Source of the DNA: Saprospiraceae bacterium
Lineage (GTDB): Bacteria; Bacteroidota; Bacteroidia; Chitinophagales; Saprospiraceae
NCBI GenBank assembly: GCA_028280415.1
Contig: JANQLV010000038.1
Location: 1-64,000 of the forward strand
Reading direction: 5' to 3'
DNA: 64,000 nt
A program made the position numbers and the translations under genes. Positions 17,805 to 25,615 of the stretch are shown one piece after another. The notes below the pieces were generated by a model that was not told the DNA's origin, ran no database searches, and saw only the letters and a program-made list of their open reading frames with translations. The number at the start of each line of letters is the position of its first letter. Position 1 is the stretch's first letter.

Positions 17805-19013
17805 CTAGTGCCGGAAGGAAGTCAAAAACTGCTCGATCAAACGTGTGTTCTTAACAATGATATCTCCACTTCCAGATAAATTTTCCTCAAAATCAATTTC
17901 CTTTTTATAGCTTGTAATGAGCCTTGCGGGCAGTTGTGCTTCGGCAACATAAGCAATCTCACTATCACTATTCGTTCGTTTGATCTTGTGTATCGTTCCT
18001 TCTAAAATACCGAATTCCATCTCCGGGTAATTATCCAGGCGCACCTGAACTTTTTGATTCAAAGCAACTTTTCCGGAATTCACCAGGGGAATCTGCATAC
18101 GCGCAATATAGCGGGCCCGTTGGGGAGGCTTAATTTTTAGATAGCTCATCGGTTGATGGACAATTTCCACTTTTCCTTCCAGAGCAGCACGCACTACATT
18201 TTTTTCATCCCATGCCTCGATGGCCATTTTCATTTGCTGATAATCTTCAATGAGCTTACGGAAATAATGGACCCGATCATCTGGTATTACAGTATTTCCT
18301 GCGTACGAATCGGTTTTAGATGCAGCCATTTCGTTTTTGTTATTCTGATAAAGTCGATAACTATCCTCAAAACGAGCGAATTCATCCTGTACCTCTCCCA
18401 AAGAAAGCACCGATAGTTCAGAAAAAGGGAATTCAAAGGTTCTGGAATTAAGTTTTAAAGTATCGGTAATGGATTTCAGCAGGAACATATCGCTATACAC
18501 TGCATCTGTCTCTTTGACCATCAGGGGGCTATTGTGCCGTACATCAGTGCCCGTAGCCACCAATAAGTGTTCATATTTCAGAAAGTAGTCCGAGTCGAGG
18601 TATTGTGCCGGGAATTCGTTTACCAGTTGCACATTAGTAGAAACTATCTGTGGATAGCGAACCATCCAGGCAATAGCCAGTAATAATAGAATTAAAGCGC
18701 AAAACAGTGTATTCCCCCATCGTATCATCCAGTTTGGTACGGCCGTCAGGATTTCCTGAACATTCTCTTCCCTGAGCTGTATCTCCGAATTATCTCCAGC
18801 ATCGGCTGGCTGTATCATTATCACCTGATCCGTAGTAGAAGGGCTCAAAGGTATGGGCCCATCCTCTTTATTAATTTCAAGATGATCGGGTTTGATATTC
18901 ATCACCCCTTTGATTTTGATTACCTGCCCGTCAGGTAGTGTAATCGTCTGAGCCTTATTTTTATCATCAGGTTGCAGCTCCGCAGGTTTAGCTTTTTTAT
19001 TTTTGTTTTCCAT
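17805..19013 (-). CDS. HlyD-like membrane-fusion protein of the peptide exporter
   Basis: A 402-aa periplasmic adaptor. It has a cytosolic N-terminal tail of about 105 residues, one membrane helix (LFCALILLLLAIAWMV), then a periplasmic part with a predicted helical hairpin (around EVQDEFARFEDSYRLYQNNK) and beta-barrel strands typical of HlyD secretion proteins (KVEIVHQ, VRLDNYPEMEFGILEG). It starts 6 nt after the ABC transporter stop, so it is translationally close to it. It should connect the inner-membrane peptidase-exporter to the outer membrane for release of the mature peptides. No TolC-like partner is encoded here. The long cytosolic tail is longer than usual for HlyD. Confidence 0.85.
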   Translation of the reverse strand: MENKNKKAKPAELQPDDKNKAQTITLPDGQVIKIKGVMNIKPDHLEINKEDGPIPLSPSTTDQVIMIQPADAGDNSEIQLREENVQEILTAVPNWMIRWGNTLFCALILLLLAIAWMVRYPQIVSTNVQLVNEFPAQYLDSDYFLKYEHLLVATGTDVRHNSPLMVKETDAVYSDMFLLKSITDTLKLNSRTFEFPFSELSVLSLGEVQDEFARFEDSYRLYQNNKNEMAASKTDSYAGNTVIPDDRVHYFRKLIEDYQQMKMAIEAWDEKNVVRAALEGKVEIVHQPMSYLKIKPPQRARYIARMQIPLVNSGKVALNQKVQVRLDNYPEMEFGILEGTIHKIKRTNSDSEIAYVAEAQLPARLITSYKKEIDFEENLSGSGDIIVKNTRLIEQFLTSFRH

Positions 19014-19019
19014 GATATT

Positions 19020-21266
19020 TTAGTTTCCAAGTTCCAATTGATTTTTAACCAATTCATAATACTTTCCCTTTTTCGCAATCAGTTCTTCATGATTTCCGAC
19101 TTCAACGGCTTTTCCTTCATCCAGCACTACAATCTGATGGGCATTCTTTACTGTACTGAGTCGATGAGCAATAACTACCACCGTTCGGTTTTCGAAAAAG
19201 CGATCCAATTTTTCCATAATGTTTTTCTCATTATTGGCATCCAGGGCGGAAGTAGCCTCATCGAAGAATAAAAAGTTGGGATCTTTGTAAACTGCACGGG
19301 CGATTAAAATCCTTTGCTTTTGTCCGGTACTCAATCCGACCCCTTCCATCCCGATCTTCGTATTGTAGCCCAGCGGGAGGTATTCTACAAAGTCTTTCAC
19401 ATTAGCAATATCTACTGCGTGATCTAATTTTTCTTTATCAACTTCATCTACGCCTACACCAATATTCTGCGCAATGGTGTCATTGAAAATATAACCTTCC
19501 TGCATTACTACCCCGCAGTTTTCCCGCCAGACGCTTTGCGAAAAGTTTTGCAGATTTACATTACCGAGTTGAATATTGCCATTCTGTGGATCATAAAACT
19601 TGAGTAAGAGCTTCATGAGCGTAGTTTTACCACTACCGCTTACACCGACAATAGCTGTAACCTTTTTAGCAGGGATAGTAAGGCTAAGGTCCGTTAGAAC
19701 AGGGCGAAATGTCCCCGGATATTTAAAACTTAAATCATTAATGACAATATCATCATCCCTTGAAATGTCACTGACTTTCAGCACATCTACCGGTTCTTCA
19801 TCTTCCTTGTGGTGAATTTCTCCCAGACGCTCCAGAGATATTTTAGCGTCTTGCAGTTCTTTTAGAAAATTTATGATTTGTAAAACCGGGCCATTTAACT
19901 GGCCTACGATATAGGTGACCGCCAACATCATCCCCAGTGTAATCTCTCCATTGATCACAAGCATCGCTGCGGTAATTGTAATTAATATGTTTTTTAATTC
20001 ATTAATAAAACCGGAACCAACGGTCTGGTATTGATCCAGCGCCAGACCTTCTATTGAAATTTTAAAAAGTCTTGCTTGTAAAAATTCCCAGGACCAGCGT
20101 TTTTGTTTCTCTGCATTATGCAATTTGATCTCTTGCATACCATTGATCAACTCGATGACTTTACTCTGTTCCTGGCTCATCTGACTAAATCGTTTATAAT
20201 CCAGTACTCTCCGTTTTTTAAAGAAGAACAAAATCCATCCAAAATAAAGTACCGTTCCCAAAAGAAAAATCAGAAAGATGGATAAGCTATACCAAGCCAG
20301 GACTGCCCCGAAGGTGAGCAAATTAATCGTCGAAAATAAAACGTTTAATGAAGATGTCGTCAAAATCGATTCAATTCTTTTGTGATCATTAATTCGCTGC
20401 AGAATATCACCGGTCATTCGGACATCAAAAAACGAAATGGGCAGCTTCATGAGTTTTATAAAAAAATCCGAAATCAGAGAAATATTAATTCTGGTGCTGA
20501 GGTGTAGCAATATCCATCCCCTGATTACTTCAATTGAGGTTTTTCCTAAAAACAAGAATATCTGAGCGACTAGAATTAATACAATGAAATTGATATCCAT
20601 GTTTTTAATTCCAATATCAACTATACTTTGGGTCAGAAATGGAAAAATTAATTGTATAATACTTGCTGCAAATAATCCAACTACTAATTGAATTAAAAAA
20701 GGTTTGTATTTAAAAAGATATTTAGTCAGGTAAGAAATACCAAAAACCTTGCTTTGATCTCCCGTATCATCTGTATAAAATTCGGGGGTGGGTTCCAATA
20801 ACAGCACCACTCCTTCCCGGGTGTTTTCATCTGCATTGTTACCTATCCAGTTTTCGATAAATTCTTTTTTGGAATAGGTTAACAGACCAAAGCCCGGATC
20901 AGAAACATAACATACATCGTCCTTGATTTTATAGAGTACGACAAAGTGCGTTTTGTTCCAGTGGACAATGCAGGGCAGGGGCGCTTCCAATAATTTTTTA
21001 AAATCAATTTTTACCGATAAGGATCGGAAGCCAATCTTTTCAGCAGCATTGGCAATACTTTTCAGATTACTCCCCAACCTGGTCGTTTCAGAGAGTACCC
21101 GGAGTTTTTGAATATTTAAGATTCGGCCAAAATGTTTAGCTATAATTTTGAGGCAAGTCGGGCCGCAATCTTTTGCATCCGCCTGCTTGTAAAAAGGAAA
21201 TTTTTTAAACCTGTTTTTTTTCTTTTTTACTTCGTTTTCCTGTAGGGCATTTTGTTGTAAAACCAT
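19020..21266 (-). CDS. Peptidase-containing ABC exporter (C39 family)
   Basis: A 748-aa bacteriocin-type transporter. The N-terminal C39 peptidase has its Cys in KQADAKDCGPTCLKI, a His in CIVHWNKTHFVVLY and an Asp in VSDPGFG, which together cut leader peptides after Gly-Gly. A six-helix membrane domain follows (about residues 170-460). The ATPase domain has Walker A GVSGSGKTT, signature LSTGQKQ, Walker B FLFFDEATSALD and the H-loop IAHRLSTV. All four precursors in the cluster carry Gly-Gly leaders, so this protein should process and export them. It sits 90 nt after the SPASM gene and immediately before the HlyD-like gene. Confidence 0.92.
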   Translation of the reverse strand: MVLQQNALQENEVKKKKNRFKKFPFYKQADAKDCGPTCLKIIAKHFGRILNIQKLRVLSETTRLGSNLKSIANAAEKIGFRSLSVKIDFKKLLEAPLPCIVHWNKTHFVVLYKIKDDVCYVSDPGFGLLTYSKKEFIENWIGNNADENTREGVVLLLEPTPEFYTDDTGDQSKVFGISYLTKYLFKYKPFLIQLVVGLFAASIIQLIFPFLTQSIVDIGIKNMDINFIVLILVAQIFLFLGKTSIEVIRGWILLHLSTRINISLISDFFIKLMKLPISFFDVRMTGDILQRINDHKRIESILTTSSLNVLFSTINLLTFGAVLAWYSLSIFLIFLLGTVLYFGWILFFFKKRRVLDYKRFSQMSQEQSKVIELINGMQEIKLHNAEKQKRWSWEFLQARLFKISIEGLALDQYQTVGSGFINELKNILITITAAMLVINGEITLGMMLAVTYIVGQLNGPVLQIINFLKELQDAKISLERLGEIHHKEDEEPVDVLKVSDISRDDDIVINDLSFKYPGTFRPVLTDLSLTIPAKKVTAIVGVSGSGKTTLMKLLLKFYDPQNGNIQLGNVNLQNFSQSVWRENCGVVMQEGYIFNDTIAQNIGVGVDEVDKEKLDHAVDIANVKDFVEYLPLGYNTKIGMEGVGLSTGQKQRILIARAVYKDPNFLFFDEATSALDANNEKNIMEKLDRFFENRTVVVIAHRLSTVKNAHQIVVLDEGKAVEVGNHEELIAKKGKYYELVKNQLELGN

Positions 21267-21292
21267 AGTGATAGTTTTATAGCTTGTGAAGA

Positions 21293-21354
21293 AATTCGTT
21301 GTTCGATTTTCGTTGTTCGAAATTCGTGATTCGATGTCCGATTTTCGATTTTAA
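21293..21354. repeat. TTCG-rich short repeats between gwsS and the exporter gene
   Basis: A 60-bp intergenic stretch is built of imperfect units around GTTGTTCGATTTTC / GTTGTTCGAAATTC, then GATTCGATG and CCGATTTTCGATTTT. Related ATTCG-rich sequence appears near 2300, 7080, 42972-43027 and 46670. Such short simple units are typical low-complexity intergenic repeats; no role is apparent. Confidence 0.4.
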
Positions 21355-21356
21355 GT

Positions 21357-22421
21357 TTAGGTGGTCTCAGCAAGCTGAGATTTTTTTAGTGCATTTTCGC
21401 TCCAGTTTTTCCATACGCCAGTATATGGATCATAACCGCATTTCATTGGTTTACTATTGTCTTTCGCGGGGTCGAGGGTATAGGCCCGGCAATCCGTACA
21501 GATATATCTAAATTCACAATCCTTGCAAACTTCAATTTGATCTTTGGAAAGGTTCCAGTATTTTTTGAATCGATCATCTTTAATTGCTGTTCGCAAAGTA
21601 ACCTTATCAATATTCCCAAAGTCAACCGGCATCGAAGGACAGTTTCGAATCATCCCGCGTTTGTCAATAGATACTTTTCCATTGAGACAGGTATTGTGCT
21701 TTTTAGCTTCTGTAAAAGTTTTTAAATGAATCGAAAAGAGGCTTTTGTCTATCACTCCGCAACTTCTCTCGGAAACAATTTCACTTTCCATCAGCACCAA
21801 ATATTTTGAGTGTCCCATTGTTTGTACACGCCTTCCAAAAGGACTACTATGCAAGACAATATTATTAATGCGTTTGTATTGCTGAAAGAGTACAACAAAG
21901 TCTTCCAGCTTTGTATTTTCCGGATACGGGAAGGCAAAGTCTACACCAATAGAATTGGATTGCACTTCATCCATATAAGTCAGCACTTCTATAATCCTGT
22001 CGATATCAATTTTATGATAAAAGCGAAGTTGTATATACTTGCAGTGTAAATCGCTCAGTTGATCAATTGCACTTCGCCAATCAAAAGAGGAATATTCATC
22101 AAAATCAATAATGGCATTGGATACTTCGAAGGGCTCTTCCCAGTCCATACTTAATTCCGGAAATAACTCCGGTGTTTCCGTCATAAAAGCAAATTCATTA
22201 TCGATCAGAATTTGGAAATAATTATCGATTATTTCATCGTACTGGTTTTTATAAAATGCCTTGATCTCTTCTGTCGTTTTGCCTTTATGCTCAATCAGGA
22301 TATTGTATAAATCCATAGGGATCTGGACATAATTATTTCTTTGCAAATCACAAATGATACTATTCTTCGCCCCACGTACGGGGATGCAATTTGCATACAG
22401 GAGGCATACGCTAGTTTTCAT
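21357..22421 (-). CDS. gwsS: Grasp-with-spasm SPASM-domain maturase
   Basis: A 354-aa protein of the SPASM type paired with ATP-grasp ligases. The C-terminal part holds the Cys-rich SPASM signature: NTCLNGKVSID, RNCPSMP, then CKDCEFRYICTDCRAY and KCGYDPYTGVW, which should ligate auxiliary Fe-S clusters. I see no CxxxCxxC motif in the first 200 residues, so a classical radical-SAM [4Fe-4S] site is absent. It may act as a peptide-binding or accessory subunit rather than a SAM enzyme. It overlaps the preceding 61-aa gene by 4 nt and lies 1.2 kb downstream of the precursor genes. Confidence 0.88.
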   Translation of the reverse strand: MKTSVCLLYANCIPVRGAKNSIICDLQRNNYVQIPMDLYNILIEHKGKTTEEIKAFYKNQYDEIIDNYFQILIDNEFAFMTETPELFPELSMDWEEPFEVSNAIIDFDEYSSFDWRSAIDQLSDLHCKYIQLRFYHKIDIDRIIEVLTYMDEVQSNSIGVDFAFPYPENTKLEDFVVLFQQYKRINNIVLHSSPFGRRVQTMGHSKYLVLMESEIVSERSCGVIDKSLFSIHLKTFTEAKKHNTCLNGKVSIDKRGMIRNCPSMPVDFGNIDKVTLRTAIKDDRFKKYWNLSKDQIEVCKDCEFRYICTDCRAYTLDPAKDNSKPMKCGYDPYTGVWKNWSENALKKSQLAETT

Positions 22422-22603
22422 TGGAAATGGATTATTTTCGAAATAGGTTTATATAATTGTTGACTATTGACATCCCTACTCTGGTAATCCTTAGCCAAAA
22501 GCGGTGGATTTTTTTGAGCTGCTTTTTTACGTGAAACAATTTTTGCGTTTTGTACCGTGATCGGGAAAAACGGCATCATGTCTTTTAGTTTAGTTTTTTT
22601 CAT
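22418..22603 (-). CDS. 61-aa basic protein overlapping gwsG and gwsS
   Basis: A small frame that overlaps the end of gwsG by 14 nt and the start of gwsS by 4 nt, a pattern of translational coupling. The product is basic and polar (KKTKLKDMMPFFPITVQNA at the N terminus, IVSRKKAAQKNPP next) with no membrane segment, Cys or Gly-Gly. I do not recognise it. It could be a chaperone or recognition subunit for precursor leaders, or an unusual precursor. Because the gap between gwsG and gwsS is otherwise unfilled, the frame is likely to be real. Confidence 0.55.
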   Translation of the reverse strand: MKKTKLKDMMPFFPITVQNAKIVSRKKAAQKNPPLLAKDYQSRDVNSQQLYKPISKIIHFQ

Positions 22604-23549
22604 CGCTTAAAAATTTTGCTATTTCTTTTTCAATTTGATAATTGCAATTTTGTGAAAGCCAGTGGAATTGTCCCATGGGATTAATTTCCAAAAACACATA
22701 AGCTCCTTCCGGCGCCCGGATAATATCCATAGATCCCGTGTTCATTTCTTTTGCTTCCATAAATTTCCACACTTTCTTTTCGATAGTTTCAGGTAGTTTG
22801 ACCGGTACACATCGGTTAGGTCTTTGTTCATTATAGTTCCGGTAATCAATTTTTGTCTGATTATCTTTTTGAGAAAAAATCGCCATTGAATAGATTTTTC
22901 CACAGGCAATAAAAATTCGAATTTCGTATTCCTTTTCGATGTATTGTTGAAGAAAGATCGGGGCAAACTGATCCGCCATCCGATCAATTGATTTCTGATT
23001 CACCAATTCTACACCTTTGGATATGATATCCTTGTGCCGGGTATGAATCATTACCGGAGCGCGCAAATCTTTACTGATAATCGGGGCAAACTGATCATAA
23101 AACTTTTGGAGTTCCGATTTGCAGGTAGTCACCAGGGTATTCGGAATATTTAATCCGCATCTTTGGGCAATTGCCAAATTGACGAGTTTATTATTTTCGT
23201 TTTCCTTCTGTAAAGAACCTATATAATTATTTTGAAGTTTTTCTTTTAACTCAAACTCCCGATAATTGCTAAAAACTTTGACCTCTTTTAGCAGATAATC
23301 AAGATAAGCGGTTCTATTGGGATAAGCCTTGAGGACCTCCTCCGGTAAAACGGATACTGTTCCTCTCCGTTGCCAAACTTTTGTAGCATTTTTCAACTCC
23401 ATGATCTCATTATCATTAGAGCTCATCAAGACTTTTGATTTAACAAAATCCCCAACATTGAATCGTTTGAAGTTTTGCCCTTTATGGTTCAACCATTCCG
23501 TAACCAAATCCGTAACCATGTCCGTTTTTTCGGAGATTATATAAATCAT
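22590..23549 (-). CDS. gwsG: Grasp-with-spasm ATP-grasp peptide ligase
   Basis: A 319-aa ATP-grasp protein of the family that includes microviridin-type (graspetide) ligases. It starts MIYIISEKTDMVTDLV. The central ATP-grasp region includes NTLVTTCKSELQKFYDQF, the nucleotide-binding loop around APVMIHTRHKD, FLQQYIEKEYEIRIFI, and the metal-binding end GSMDIIRAPEGAYVFLEINP followed by GQFHWL. Family members use ATP to join acidic side chains of a precursor core to hydroxyl or amino groups, forming ester or amide macrocycles. All four precursors offer conserved Asp/Glu and Thr/Ser/Tyr residues. The gene lies just after a strong intercistronic hairpin that separates it from the precursors. Confidence 0.9.
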   Translation of the reverse strand: MIYIISEKTDMVTDLVTEWLNHKGQNFKRFNVGDFVKSKVLMSSNDNEIMELKNATKVWQRRGTVSVLPEEVLKAYPNRTAYLDYLLKEVKVFSNYREFELKEKLQNNYIGSLQKENENNKLVNLAIAQRCGLNIPNTLVTTCKSELQKFYDQFAPIISKDLRAPVMIHTRHKDIISKGVELVNQKSIDRMADQFAPIFLQQYIEKEYEIRIFIACGKIYSMAIFSQKDNQTKIDYRNYNEQRPNRCVPVKLPETIEKKVWKFMEAKEMNTGSMDIIRAPEGAYVFLEINPMGQFHWLSQNCNYQIEKEIAKFLSDEKN

Positions 23550-23565
23550 AACAGTTTTTTTTAAT

Positions 23566-23667
23566 AAAAAATGTTTCCGGAGAACATGATAAGGGTGCCA
23601 GTTTATGAGTCGCGATTATTAAAATCGATCTGCTATAAAACCAAAATAATATAGTTCTCCGGAAACA
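23566..23667 (-). terminator. Partial terminator between precursors and maturation genes
   Basis: The perfect 14-bp arms TGTTTCCGGAGAAC (23572-23585) and GTTCTCCGGAAACA (23654-23667) enclose 68 nt that itself contains CGATT/AATCG. On the minus strand the distal arm is followed by TTTTTT (23571-23566). The structure starts 10 nt after the last precursor stop and ends before gwsG. It should lower read-through, giving excess precursor mRNA over enzyme mRNA. Confidence 0.75.
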
Positions 23668-23677
23668 AATCTTATGA

Positions 23678-23824
23678 TTAATTTCCAGATTTAATTATGT
23701 ATATTATCCCTGTTTCAGAATCATATATATCACATGGCCTTCCATTAGTACAATCAGTGATAAAAAGTTCCCCACCTAAAATAAATTCAGGCTTTTTGAG
23801 TTCAAATTTTTCGAATCTTTTCAT
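23678..23824 (-). CDS. Grasp-with-spasm precursor peptide 1 (48 aa)
   Basis: The last of four tandem precursors. The leader MKRFEKFELKKPEFILGG ends in Gly-Gly, the cleavage site for C39 exporters. The core begins ELFITDCTNGRPC and continues with the shared motif DIYDSETGIIYII and the tail KSGN. It is the only copy with two Cys (in DCTNGRPCD), so a disulfide or a different modification is possible. Asp and Glu (acceptors for ATP-grasp activation) and Ser, Thr and Tyr are present in the conserved part. The strong hairpin at 23566-23667 follows directly. Confidence 0.8.
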   Translation of the reverse strand: MKRFEKFELKKPEFILGGELFITDCTNGRPCDIYDSETGIIYIIKSGN

Positions 23825-23858
23825 GATTTAAGGATTTTAAAAATTAAAAACCGAAGCC

Positions 23859-24002
23859 TTAATTAATAGGACCTTCAATAATATAATATGTCCGAGTTTC
23901 TGTATCGTATAAATCGCCATGAGCTCCAACATAAGTATGTTCCAGTTCTCCGCCAAAAATGAAAGAAGTATTGCGAATTTCAAATGCTTTAAAGTTTTCC
24001 AT
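23859..24002 (-). CDS. Grasp-with-spasm precursor peptide 2 (47 aa)
   Basis: The leader MENFKAFEIRNTSFIFGG ends in Gly-Gly. The core has the variable part ELEHTYVGAHG, the conserved DLYDTETRTYYII and the end EGPIN. It is the shortest core (29 residues) and the only one with Arg in place of Gly after ETx. Only 34 nt separate it from precursor 1, with no hairpin between them. Confidence 0.8.
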   Translation of the reverse strand: MENFKAFEIRNTSFIFGGELEHTYVGAHGDLYDTETRTYYIIEGPIN

Positions 24003-24035
24003 TTTTTAATTATTTTTTGTTATTTGATAAAGCGT

Positions 24036-24067
24036 CCAACTTAGAAGGTACTAAAAAACTAAGTCGG
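24036..24067 (-). other. Intercistronic RNA hairpin between precursors 3 and 2
   Basis: On the minus strand, CCGACTTAG (24067-24059) pairs with CTAAGTTGG (24044-24036), nine pairs including one G-U, with a 14-nt loop starting in a T run. It may protect or attenuate the precursor mRNA. Confidence 0.5.
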
Positions 24068-24122
24068 TTTAATAAAAAGGGTTATTGCTTATTCAGAGAA
24101 AACCGAATTCTCAAACACGCTC

Positions 24123-24275
24123 TTAATCTTCGTGAATGATGTACGTCTGACCAGTTTCGGAGTCGTAGAGGTCTCTGTTCAAACTCGTACCTTCTCCCCA
24201 CCGAACAGTATTTGTCAACTCACCACCAAAAATAAATTCAGGATTAATAATTGCAAATTTTGAAAAGGTATTCAT
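24123..24275 (-). CDS. Grasp-with-spasm precursor peptide 3 (50 aa)
   Basis: The leader MNTFSKFAIINPEFIFGG ends in Gly-Gly. The core opens ELTNTVRWGEGTSLNR and ends with the shared DLYDSETGQTYII plus HED. A longer in-frame start at 24341 would place the intercistronic hairpin inside the gene and would break the alignment with the other leaders, so the ATG at 24275 is chosen. Confidence 0.82.
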   Translation of the reverse strand: MNTFSKFAIINPEFIFGGELTNTVRWGEGTSLNRDLYDSETGQTYIIHED

Positions 24276-24293
24276 AATGATTGTGTTTTTATA

Positions 24294-24333
24294 AACAGAC
24301 TCGGAGATTGAGGAAAGAGACTCCGAGTCTGTT
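24294..24333 (-). other. Strong RNA hairpin between precursors 4 and 3
   Basis: The perfect 13-bp arms AACAGACTCGGAG (24294-24306) and CTCCGAGTCTGTT (24321-24333) lie between the precursor 4 stop and the precursor 3 start. The minus-strand continuation TTTATAAAAAC is only weakly U-rich, so mRNA stabilisation or partial termination are both possible. Confidence 0.6.
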
Positions 24334-24367
24334 AAATTCATTAAAGTCGATTATAAGCAGTAATCCA

Positions 24368-24520
24368 TTATGGGTTCAAAGGACCATCAATGATGTAAAC
24401 ATCTCCAGTCTCATCGTTATAGATGTCTGCTTGTCCAGTTTGTGCGTTAGAAGTTCTCCAAAGAGCACCACCAAATACTAATTCTGCATTGTTAAGTTCA
24501 AATTTTTTGAAATTTTCCAT
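24368..24520 (-). CDS. Grasp-with-spasm precursor peptide 4 (50 aa)
   Basis: The first precursor transcribed. The leader MENFKKFELNNAELVFGG ends in Gly-Gly. The core opens ALWRTSNAQTGQA and continues with the shared DIYNDETGDVYII and the tail DGPLNP. Compared with the others it has Ala instead of Glu at core position 1 and Asn instead of Asp after Tyr. The gene follows the DUF6624-like lipoprotein gene, with a small hairpin between. Confidence 0.82.
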   Translation of the reverse strand: MENFKKFELNNAELVFGGALWRTSNAQTGQADIYNDETGDVYIIDGPLNP

Positions 24521-24555
24521 GATTAAAATTTTAAATGTTAATTCCTACTCTATTA

Positions 24556-24572
24556 AGGATTTTCGGAATCCT
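24556..24572 (-). other. Small hairpin upstream of precursor 4
   Basis: Arms AGGATT (24556-24561) and AATCCT (24567-24572) surround a 5-nt loop, between the lipoprotein stop at 24597 and the precursor 4 start at 24520. It may mark a processing or attenuation point in the operon. Confidence 0.35.
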
Positions 24573-24596
24573 CCTAAAATTATATATTGATCAATT

Positions 24597-25604
24597 TTAA
24601 TTTTCAATTTTATTATTCTCGCCCCACCTTATGATCTTATCTTTGTTTTTAGCCGGTTTCTTTTTATCCGTCTCAGACGAATTATTTATTCCGGATTTAT
24701 TTCTCCTGTTTTTTGTCAAACCGTATTCCTTTAATACTTTTTCAATAATGTGTCCCGGAGCAGTAGGTATCGCAGGTTCTGCATATTGAGAATCAAATAT
24801 TTGATAGCCATATTTTAAGGCATAGATCCTGTCAATCAGTAATTTTAATGGTCCCTCCGCTAAGTCATCTTTTATAACTGCCTGATGTACAACAGGTAAA
24901 TATTTTTCCATTACTTCAAGATCAGAATGCTGGATCACTGCCCACATAACAGATTCATACTTTTTCCCTACCAGAGATTTTCCTATATAGCACTGGTGAA
25001 CATCATAAAGGGAATCAATTATTTTCAGATTTTTTGCATCTAATGCTGCTTGCAACTGAGCATCCTGGTTTTTCCCCACCCGGTATTTTTGATCATCGAT
25101 TCTAATTTGATGCATCAGTTTCACAAGCTCTTTATCATGTTTACCATTATCCATTTCCAGTTCATTTTTAACAGTTGTTATAGGTATTTCTTTTTTCTCT
25201 TCTACTGCCTCTACTTTTATGTTTTTAAACATTTTTTGGTATTCATTTTCTGAAAAAATCTTTTTCCACTCTTCTATCATATCCGGTTTTATTTTGGAAG
25301 CTGCCGAAAAAAGCTCCGGATCGGATTGATAACTTTTAGTAATCATTTTCTTTATTTCTTCAGTACTCTCTCCCAGATAGGTATAGGCTACCGCAAAATT
25401 CCAGTAATCAGAAAAATCTTTTTGGCCAGACCGGTTATTTATACGCTGATACGTTTGTTCCAATATTTTTGTCCCGTGATCAAAATGCTCCTGAGTGACA
25501 TCGCTTCGTTTTTCCGGATAGTATTCCGTGGTCTGTGAGACCGATTTAGAACAGGTAGCCAGAGAAACAATAAATGAGATACTGATAAATATTTTCATGA
25601 TCAT
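24597..25604 (-). CDS. Lipoprotein with DUF6624-like domain
   Basis: A 335-aa protein with a lipoprotein signal (MIMKIFISISFIVSLATC; lipobox LATC). Residues of about 30-130 look like a helical TPR-like segment (YWNFAVAYTYLGESTEEIKKM). From about 150 onward the sequence resembles DUF6624: DQKYRVGK, QAALDAKNLKIIDSLYD, SVMWAVIQHSD and LLIDRIYALKYG. The DUF has no established activity. The end is a basic Lys/Asn-rich tail. It sits between the outer-membrane barrel gene (11 nt upstream) and the precursor genes in the RiPP operon, so a role in sensing, tethering or immunity to the product is plausible but unproven. Confidence 0.7.
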   Translation of the reverse strand: MIMKIFISISFIVSLATCSKSVSQTTEYYPEKRSDVTQEHFDHGTKILEQTYQRINNRSGQKDFSDYWNFAVAYTYLGESTEEIKKMITKSYQSDPELFSAASKIKPDMIEEWKKIFSENEYQKMFKNIKVEAVEEKKEIPITTVKNELEMDNGKHDKELVKLMHQIRIDDQKYRVGKNQDAQLQAALDAKNLKIIDSLYDVHQCYIGKSLVGKKYESVMWAVIQHSDLEVMEKYLPVVHQAVIKDDLAEGPLKLLIDRIYALKYGYQIFDSQYAEPAIPTAPGHIIEKVLKEYGLTKNRRNKSGINNSSETDKKKPAKNKDKIIRWGENNKIEN

Positions 25605-25615
25605 ATTTTTTAATT

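Noticed and set aside
17492-17854. A 120-codon plus-strand frame across the RiPP terminator
   Set aside because: It runs through the terminator hairpin and into the antisense of the HlyD-like gene; the composition is not protein-like.
24276-24341. Upstream extension of precursor 3 to a 72-aa product
   Set aside because: The added part covers the intercistronic hairpin and breaks the leader alignment shared by all four precursors.
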